From assembly GCA_963678705.1 (NCBI GenBank), contig OY783207.1, positions 496,001-560,000 on the forward strand: a DNA stretch of 64,000 nt, written 5' to 3'. Of the stretch, positions 55,174 to 64,000 are shown in pieces. Each line of letters starts with the position of its first letter. Position 1 is the first letter of the stretch. The notes below the pieces were generated by a model. It had not been told where the DNA came from. It did no database searches and was given only the letters and a program-made list of their open reading frames with translations. Origin of the DNA: Panorpa germanica (taxonomy: Eukaryota > Arthropoda > Insecta > Mecoptera > Panorpidae). The translations under genes were made by a program, and so were the position numbers.

Positions 55174-57630
55174 AGGAGCTTACGTTAAGTAAAAGCTAGT
55201 TAAAATTTATATTAAGTTTCTTGTCAACTCAATAAATAATGTTAAAGAAATATATATGATTAGAGATCTAATTTAGTTATCGTGTGTAACGCAACCTAAT
55301 GTTGCCAACCCAAACAATGCGGAATTGGTCAGAATAGCCGAGTTATTAAATGGTTTTTCAATGTCCAGCACCCACACTAGCCTATGCACCTATGTGTATG
55401 CCCAACTAAATGCAATAGTCACGAATTATAATGCACTTCGATTATTCATCACGATCAATTTATCCATGATATAAATTGTCCAATGTCCGGCAAAACCTGC
55501 GCACGACTCACTGAAAGGAACACCCGTCATTAAAGGAAATAATTAAACAAAAAAACTGACACATAATCATGCTTGTAAATGTTTTATTTAATTTAGTTAC
55601 TTTATTACTGTGAGTAGCTTAAGTAAATGATTGCAGATGTTTTCCGGTTCTTTGCGTAGCGTGTTAACTAACATTCAACTAATATTTCAATAAACGTGAT
55701 AATCCCGAGGCTAAACTCTTGAAATTAAGGAGATTATTCTAAGACAACGTAACCGAGTTGCTCTGTGTATGTTTATAAACAGCAACAACAAGAAATTGAT
55801 GGACAACTGAACTAGAAACACATTATCAAAAGCTTGTTAGTTTTTTGCAAGCTAATCCTAAGGTTCATTTCTTCAAATATTTTTATGTTTTTTGTTTATT
55901 TGTCATATAATGAATTCTCTGTAAGACATTTTTTAACTTTTGTCATTATTTAATTTATATAAAAGTTATTTTTTACGTAAAATAATTATTCAAATATAGC
56001 GTTTGTGTTATCTATTTCATCGCTATTAGCACAAACGGTTTCAAAGATGCACGTTGGTTATTATGATTTATGAAAATAAGCAATTTATTTTTTGGTAGCT
56101 CTTCCGGCAAAGAGATATAATTATTGGGGTAAGAATAAGAATAGGACGAAGGGAGAGACAAGTGGGTTATTAATAAACATAACAAAAAGTATCTAGATAC
56201 ATTAAGTAACGTATCTAATAAAAGTATCTAGATACATTTCTTAGATACGTTTGTACCTTACGGGTGGAGCATCCTACGAACTTATTGAGGGGTCCTGTTC
56301 AGGTCGCAAGTTTCTTGTAATCCTCAGAAAGTTCTTAAGTTTTCTTATTTTATTAAGGAGGTACAGGAAGTACCGTTACTAATAGTAAAAGTTTATCTCT
56401 CGGTAATACGAAATGCAAAATACGAAGTACATGAGGGACGAGCAAATATTGGGACTCTATCTTTGAAAATGAATTTTTCAATTCCCTATTAAACTGCTTT
56501 TTGCTTATTAAAATGATTTTTTTATGCATATATAAGTTTAATAAATAAAAAATTACATTTATATATTAATTCAATTTAAATACAAATTAAATATTTTGAA
56601 AAAGGAATAATGAATTTGGCAACGCTGTAAATTTACGTGTATTGACGCATGCCTGATTTGGTTTTTTGACAAATAAATTGTTATACTTTACATAACATTC
56701 ATTCCGATTTTGAATTTCCCGCTCAAATTGGCATTTGCAACGTTGCCAGCTTATAACCTACATTTACTGTTTCTTACTGGCTTTATTTAAATATTTTCGT
56801 ATATAGGTATCCTTTTGATAATTTTCTTTTCGACAGAAAAGATTCTTTTATATACACCTAGTTTTTGAAAGCCGTGTCACCATTTTTTTATAGTTAAAAG
56901 TTATATTATGTGGTGAAATTGAGCTAAAAATTATGATTTGTATGGAAAATGACTATTTTTAATCATGTATAAAAAGAAAACTATTAATCCTAGGTCTCTA
57001 AAATTTTGAGACAGCATGTATTTTAACTATTTGTATCGACCCTACAAATTTCACAACGTTTTCATCATTTACGTTAACGTCCTATACCTCCTTAATCCGC
57101 AAAAGGGTAGATTTCTTTTTAAATATAGTAGGTAACAGGTGATTAACGGTAATTAATTGTAACGGTAATGGATCAGTATAATAACACAAAAATGGTTGCG
57201 TCAAATGGCTTGACATATTAAATAATAAGTCAGTTTTAAGTAAAAAATAATGAACAGTATTACAGGAAAGTTATTACTATTTATCACGTAGCTGAAACAA
57301 TGGTAGCCATTTATACTCGTACAAAGATGATTTACTGATGTGTAGTTTCTTATTTATAAAGAACATTTCTCTATGAATACAAAGTATTGGTATGGTAATT
57401 ACACTTTCATTCTTCATTTTACCTCAGTTTAACTTGTGCTTCGTTTCCTGTGGTTTTCTACAGAACTACCGTTAGAGAAGAAAATTTTCAATAATATTAC
57501 TTGTAGTAAACATTTCTAAATATATGCATATATTTAAATTAAATCAAGATTTATAATAAACGTCAGTTACTAAGAAGTGTTAGTATATACGTAGTTAAAA
57601 CCATGGCCGTACGATCCTGTTGTTGCGAAA
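55174..57630. other. Intergenic DNA, nothing specific
   Basis: Contains two copies, 35 bases apart, of the palindrome GTATCTAGATAC (56189-56200, 56224-56235) shared with 29396-29407. No gene was recognised. Confidence 0.4.
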
Positions 57631-58623
57631 CGAACATTCATATTTTAACACAGTGGTGAATTGATAAACATTAAACTAGAAACTTGCTCTCATGATGAAG
57701 TGTGATAATGCGAAGCAACTACAACACACATCGAAATGAACCTTCTACTTAATAAACACCAAAGAGGACAGACAAAGGGAATATGCAACTGCAAGTAGAA
57801 GGTATGGCGGCACTTTGAACTACAGATGCATAAAACTGAGTAACTGTCCGTTCCTAGTAAATATTTTGGAGTCAATTCTACTTCATTTCTATTACTTATC
57901 AAGAGTTTTTTGTCTGGAACGCGTTCGTTTTCTATTCAGTCGTTCATAGGAAAGGCCCTTTTTATGAGCTACAGACACCGCAACGACAGCTCACTGCTGA
58001 ATTAAAAGCGACTCCGGTTTATGATTTATGACCGGAGTTATAAACTTGACACTAGTTGAAGGCCTGTTGTCTTCGTCAGAGATGGCAGGGGTATAAAACT
58101 TAATGGAATTCTACTTTTTAGAGTCTGCAAAATATATATATTTAAATGAAGAAATAAATAGATGTAATCTTTAGTACGGATCGTGATTTTTTTAATGAAT
58201 ATTATTCATCTTCAACAATACTCGTTATATTAGTTTTTTACATTGTTTTGGTGATTCAAAAATCCACGATCGGCAGGTCTGCGTTAGGTTTAAAACCTCT
58301 ATTTTACCATCGCTGCTTAGAGTATTCGTTTAAACCCATTATATTCGGGGATTGAGGGAGACAGCATGTGCCTATTACCATTAAAGAATTATTTGTTGAA
58401 AAAGGATAGCATATACTTTAAACTTACTGTACTGAACGAAATACTATACAAGTGTAACGGTGAAAAATATATTTTACTTGTCTAACCGCATCTCGTTTCT
58501 CTTTCACTTTGGAATTAATGGAATGAAAATGAACTAAAAAAAAATATATCCAAGTGTGAAAGAAACAGAAATACTTATGAACATAAAAAGAATATTATTA
58601 TGAAAAAATTCTAACAACTAACA

Positions 58624-58770
58624 CAAAATCTGTGACAGGTAGAGAATCAATTTGAACTAAAAGCGACTTTTGTGTACCACTTTTGAACTATTAACGAACT
58701 TGCTAAGACTACATATATCAGATTTTATTTCACAAAATCTTGACAGGTAGGGAATAAATTTGAACTAAAA
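58624..58770 (+). repeat. Imperfect tandem duplication
   Basis: CACAAAATCTGTGACAGGTA with GAATCAATTTGAACTAAAA (58624-58664) is repeated about 107 bases on as CACAAAATCTTGACAGGTAG with GAATAAATTTGAACTAAAA (58731-58770). Local duplication of noncoding DNA. Confidence 0.6.
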
Positions 58771-59189
58771 TTGGTTTCTGTGTTGTTGCTTCGAACTTGT
58801 AAAGCGTTAGAATTGAATTGTACGAGTGACTCGAATGTCACTAAATAGGGCACTTCACCAAATTGTTTACTGGGTTGCTAGATAAGTTGGCATTCTACAC
58901 ACAAATATGTGTCCTGGTTTAACAAATGCTGCCAACATTAACTTTTAAATCAGTAAAATGTGCACCTATTCAATTTGCTAATGAAAACAGAAAGTCTATT
59001 TGGTTATAAAAGAAAATAACTTCACCAAAGAAATAAACAACTAACTATACAAGTGAAATCTCCTATCAATAGAAAATTTCATGTCACTTTTTATCGCAGC
59101 CAGTCATGCTAATTATTGAGTTTTTTTTTATTTCTTTAATAAATTAATTATACGATTAATGCAACTGTCGCGATTTCATTTTGCTTTTG

Positions 59190-59955
59190 TTTAGCGCATT
59201 GGTATGAATGTGCTGTCGTATGATATAAATAATGTTCCAAGTGTATATTTATATGTTTGTTTGTTGGTGAAATTCGTATGGTAGAATGAAAACGGTTTCG
59301 TCAATGTTTTTGAAAGTTTGCTATTTCGTAGAGAAAAAAATTCTAAGACTTTTGGCGTCCCCGAATGTTCCCCTGAATTCCGTGGAAACCAGTAATTTTG
59401 GAAAAACTAAAAAAAAAATTTTTACTTTTTGCTCTATAACTTTTAATTCGTAAAAGATAGAAAGTTGAAATTTTGCATGTGTGTTAAGGTGACATTTCTC
59501 AAAAATTAGAAATTCCAAAATTGAAAAAGGGGCGTTGAAGAAATTCGGGGGCCCAGTAAGGAACTTTGGAGAAAGTTCATATTCTGGATTCTAGAATAAT
59601 TAAGTATATTATTCATAAAAAAAAATTAAAAATTTTATTTGGGGGCACGGGGGCAGTATTTGCCGAGAGTAAAAATTGTGCTAGAAAGTTGAAATTTTGT
59701 ATATAGGCTAACCTTGGTAACTTATTTACGATTCGGAAATAAAAATCCCAAATTTTGAAAAAAAGTTGGTCAAACAACGCATAAATTGAAAATATTTTTT
59801 ATTTTGATAAAAAAAATATATTTCTTTAGTCAATTTATATGTGTCAATGAATATGTGTGCGAGTTTATTTATTATTTCAATTTAAAAATAGAATTAAATA
59901 TGAAATGTAATTACAAATTATTTTATTGGATTCAAATCATACACGCCAAAAAGGG
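59190..59955 (+). repeat. Unclassified dispersed repeat G, copy 2
   Basis: Partner of 52030-52660 in the same orientation. It carries about 180 extra bases (about 59735-59925) before the final GATTCAAATCATACACGCCA block; either an insertion here or a deletion in copy 1. A minus-strand open frame of 65 codons over it is not conserved in copy 1. Confidence 0.65.
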
Positions 59956-60933
59956 GTAAACTCTAGTTGTATGATATAAATCACTAGTACCAATTCTACT
60001 CAATTTTGTAGTTTTAAATGTTTCGTTCTTGTTTACTCAGTAACTAATTAGAATAAGTACCACCTCGGCACACGTTTTTCTTTCCACTGCACCATACTTA
60101 CCCCACTTAACCTCAATTTTATTTTCAGATTAATTGCAATGACACTGCATTTTAATGACTTCATTAGAGATGTGGAAATTGTTTCTCACATGATCTTGCA
60201 ACCTGTGTTCGCAATATGTCGTTACTAGTATACGTTAATTATCAATCACACATTAATCATATAATGAATAGGCACATAGCTTACAAAATATTACCCAACT
60301 ATAATCTATGTCCAGCCAGATCTCTCTACTACTGCACTTGTTGCATATCTGCAACAAAGTATTAAACCGCATTAGCTCACACGCAGCACGGGTAGTACGT
60401 GACAAACAGCCTCGGGCCATTCTTGGTGTATGTTATTTATGCTAATCAACTTTTTCGAGAATTCTAATTACAAATTTTTAATAACACACTTTTTATATAT
60501 ATATATATATGTATATGAATTATATATTTGAAATATTGTGAAATTCCTCAGTGGTTATTGAATTCCTTTATATCTATTTTATCATGAATAACAATTAAAT
60601 CACCTCGCGTATTCTACAGTGTTAAAATTAGCTGTTGCTCTTAATTAATTATAATTTTTAATTCACACCCAAATGCAACCTTGACACAATACTGCGTGCG
60701 CAGCGCGTCCTTCGACGGGAGTATTTTGTTCACGCATTCTAGAGCATTGTTCTTTGATTTAATAACGAAACTAACTTTCTGCTATTGTCTTATAGTATGT
60801 TAAACATGGCCACGATCGATTGAAAGTTAGCTATATATATATATATTTTAAACGGGTTGTAACATCTATGGGCACCCCTATAGTGTCTAGTGGGTTGATG
60901 ATGGTGGGAAAGTAAAGTTTATTAATTATAATT
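59956..60933. other. Intergenic DNA with short (TA)n tracts
   Basis: (TA)n near 60494-60511 and 60832-60847. No gene was recognised. Confidence 0.4.
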
Positions 60934-60937
60934 ATAA

Positions 60938-61761
60938 CCCTTCGTCTTTGTCTTTGAGGGAACAGTTGAGTTTTTCCAGTTTTCTAAGCTTTTAAAAAAT
61001 CTGAAAACATTCTGGATTACTTCTTGAAGTGTCTACTACATGGTCCAGAAGTTGCCAAAGTCCAAGGTTTAAAACCGTTGTTAATAAAAATTCACAAATA
61101 GTGAAAAACGCGAAAAAAGCGGAATATTGTTAAAAAAGTCATAACTTTATAACAAACAAATATTAAGAAAAAACAGTTGTAGACTTTTTTATCTTAGACT
61201 ATAAGCTTTCGAAAGAATGTAGTGTCTTTGGCGTGGGCACCAAAAAGTTGAATTATTAGTGCACCTGAAAGTGGGGAATATTTTACGGATTCAGGCATGT
61301 CATAATAAACGGAACGGTGATTATTCGAAACAAAATAAGTTTTTATTGATGAAAATACAAAAGTTATGAAATAATAATTAATATTAGTTAATAATAATTA
61401 GTGTCAAAAAGAGAATTTACGGTGCACAACCGTTGAATTGTCACCCATCTTTAAATACTTATTGTAGTAAAACGATGAACTAATAAAAAAAATCTATATA
61501 TATAATCTAAAAAATTAAATTACATAAAACATTTATTTTAACCATGAAAAAAGTGCTTTTACTTACATTGGAAAATACTAACGTCGTTTGTACACTGACC
61601 CTTTTATGGCAAGTTTCACTGGCTCGCCTCTGCCGGTAAACTGCCAGATCCGGACGCTGCTGGAACCTTAAGTCCCTACCACTACTTAGATATTATAGGG
61701 GGCATAAGTGAAGTTTAAAATTTCAACTGTTCCTTAAAAGACCCAGTGTACACACGCAGGG
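60938..61761 (+). mobile_element. Possible piggyBac-like nonautonomous element
   Basis: Left end CCCTTCGTCTTTGTC followed by GAGGGAACAGTTGAG; the right end complements to CCCTGCGTGTGTACAC followed by AAGGAACAGTTGAA. The right flank is TTAA (61762-61765), the left flank ATAA (60934-60937). piggyBac elements duplicate TTAA and often start CCC, so this class fits, but the left flank is imperfect and no transposase is visible. Confidence 0.45.
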
Positions 61762-61765
61762 TTAA

Positions 61766-62647
61766 AAACTGATTCAGTTTGAAATATTTCCTTAAACCTG
61801 GTCCACAAGTACATTGCATAGGTAATGTAACCATAGCCAATGCAAGCCTCAAGACCATTCTCCATAAACATGCAGCACCGTGCGCTAACATCAGGTTTTA
61901 TTACCATTTTATAACAATTGCAATGTTTATGTTTATCAGAGTCTAAATAGCGGCAAATGAAAGTACTAGTACAGTGATTATTATCACGTGAACGCCCATT
62001 CTCGATACAACTTTTTGCTACTGCTGTTACAGATATGTTTGCATACAGACTAATCTAATCTAAGTTGCATTAATTTACAAGTAAATTTATGATTCTCTTC
62101 TTAGAAGCTTCATTCAAATAATAGAACAAAAATCATGTATATTCCATTCTATTGTATCTAGTTACATTTAGTAATAATAGGAGAGGGTAAGGGGCGGTTA
62201 GTGTTCCAATTGTCCCTACCTATGGACGCCTATGTCTATAATGGCACATGGGAAACTATTTCCCATAGGGATTAATATCTACCATAAATAATACATGAGT
62301 ATTGAATATAAACAATTATATAAAACATACAAGTACATAATATGCTCATGTACCTCATTATATCAACTTGAATCAACAAACTACGTGACGAGACTGATGA
62401 ATAATCAAACATAATAATTTCATATAAAATGCAATTAAAGATATGTAATAATTAGATAATAATAATTCAAGTATTGTGAACGTAAGGAGTAAGATTATGC
62501 TGCAACTGCTTTCGTTTCCTGTTTCGTTGCGTCCTTCTTAACACTTTATTGTTTTGCATATAAATGCAATGAACCTCGTACACTGCAAGCGACAAAGCCG
62601 TCCGAATACGAGTGTTACGTAGTTCTCATAGTGGAAACGTATATCAG
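61766..62647. other. Intergenic DNA, nothing recognised
   Basis: No coding exon, RNA gene or terminal repeat was found. Confidence 0.4.
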
Positions 62648-62865
62648 CTAATTTTAGTCTCTTTCATAACAGTGGTGTATCGATAAAAAAAAAGTAAAAG
62701 TTTGCTCTCATGATAAATTATGTTAGTTCAAAACAACTCCAATACACCCTACAGTACACAAGTTTGACTTGGCGTACTGTCTTATCGGTACGTAGTTTGT
62801 ATGTATTGTGACACAACACATGCAAAGAACACAGGAGTCAGCTTGCTTTGAGAGTTCCAGGCGAC
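62648..62865 (+). repeat. Dispersed repeat, inverted partner of 9164-9350
   Basis: Matches the complement of 9164-9350. A weaker relative (AACACAGTGGTG, GATAAACATTAAACTAGAAA, CTTGCTCTCATGAT) is at 57640-57720. Unclassified noncoding repeat. Confidence 0.6.
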
Positions 62866-64000
62866 CAACCAAGCCGCCGATTTATGTCGGAATTCAGAAT
62901 TTAAAATCGTAAAAGAATAGTTTGAAAATTCAGTATTGTTTTATCCAAGGTTGTCGACGACAAACACAAACTGCGCTGTGGACTAAATTATAATTTAAAA
63001 TATTTGCATAATTAAGTGCAATTGATTAGTGTTATACAAAATGGCTATTTATCAGCTAATTATTATTCAAATATGAATGTTCTACTAATATGAGAAACAA
63101 AAACAAGCTATTTAACTAGAAAAATATGAATTATTTTTAAATAAAATAACTAATGTCGTAATTATTAATTATTAATTAGTTTAAAAATCGAAATGAATTC
63201 TTGTGTAAGTTTTACTTTCATGAAACTTCTTAAATAAATATTTGATTTTGAAATGAGAAATGAATTATTAATTGGTAGAAAATATTTAAATTAAAAGAAA
63301 GAAATATTTTATAAAAATAATTTTAATTAGATTGTCTGGTATAGACTGTAGAAATTCTCATATAACAAAAACCAGTATTGAACATTAGCTATTAATTGGG
63401 TAGAACTATGTTTTAAGGCATGAAACAGCAAAAAGCCAGTTCAATCACACTATGATTAGATTAGAAAATATTTAATTGATTAAGTAAATAGACAGCTGTA
63501 ATAAATATATTATTTATTTAATTTTTTAATTTATAGCAAATTAAGAACTAAATGAAAATTAATTAAAACTTGATCTCAATAAATACTAAGTGAGTCAGAC
63601 GTAAGATTGATTTGGATTTATTATGTAATGTGACAGTCCTTTACATTTGCAATTAGCAACTCTTTTAGGGTGCTAACCAAAAATTTAAACTTTCTAAAGC
63701 AAAGTCCCCATTGAAGCACCAGCAACATTAACGTAAACTTCATAATAGATATTTCAACGTGTTACATGTTAGGATAACGTTTCTATTAGAACAACATTTA
63801 ACATTTGTTTTATTCAGTGTACCAAATTTGAATAACTTTCAATGCTTTAATGCTTTAATAGGGACAGTGCTGCAGGTTTATTGAACTTTGCATCCGACTG
63901 CATACCAGAGCACTTATCAATCTGCGATTCGATATTTGTTGTGAGTAAACCACAACTTGTTATGTTGTGGTTTTTAATTGCACTGCATAAAAGGAATAAC
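62866..64000. other. Intergenic DNA to the right edge, nothing recognised
   Basis: AT-rich with no supported feature. The start of the next gene, if any, is outside the window. Confidence 0.4.

Noticed and set aside
1..64000. CRISPR array, bacterial operon, or viral genes
   Set aside because: The DNA is clearly eukaryotic; no regularly spaced repeats, no bacterial gene structure and no viral structural or replication proteins were recognised.

Overview
The window looks like AT-rich nuclear DNA from an insect. Its one recognisable host gene is laccase 2 (multicopper oxidase 2, the cuticle-tanning phenoloxidase), on the minus strand. Its canonical GT-AG introns and arthropod-type transposons fit an insect, and its very large first intron suggests a big genome. 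I cannot name the order or species from the sequence alone.

Layout of the host gene: the signal-peptide exon is at 45258-45357. A 43.1-kb first intron (2127-45257) follows, and then four closely packed coding exons (1715-2126, 1355-1639, 802-1277, 507-691) separated by introns of 75-110 bp. Splice phases agree at every junction and give 486 codons without a stop. The C-terminal part of the enzyme lies beyond the left edge. The region right of 45357 is upstream or intergenic DNA; I found no second host gene there.

Nearly everything else is mobile DNA in different states of decay. The main item is an almost full-length non-LTR retrotransposon of the I superfamily (APE endonuclease, reverse transcriptase, RNase H) at 29956-35628. 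It is inserted inside a small hAT-type element (29772-35764), and a second copy of that element (39523-39873) preserves the uninterrupted target. Four 5'-truncated tails of a different LINE family (R1/Jockey-like C-terminus) lie at 16151-16491, 17657-17935 (minus), 36477-37244 and 53210-53882; three have clear target-site duplications. hAT elements with 8-bp duplications are at 46239-47302, 50141-51159, 24289-25003 and 39523-39873, and less securely at 17016-17247. PIF/Harbinger-like elements with TAA duplications are at 21140-21897 and 49325-49681, and a possible piggyBac-like element is at 60938-61761. Several MITE families occur as pairs: 12523/26968 (inverted), 19899/54699 and 20867/22827. 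Further unclassified dispersed repeats are present.

There is no operon-like or multi-gene system. The window shows one essential cuticle gene whose first intron and upstream region have acted as a landing zone for transposons. A few elements may be regulatory or transcribed (a TATA-like site upstream of exon 1, a cluster of CRE-like sites near 28.8-28.9 kb, and a row of splice-like junctions on the plus strand at 6.2-8.1 kb), but these are inferences. The remaining long stretches are AT-rich DNA in which I see nothing specific.
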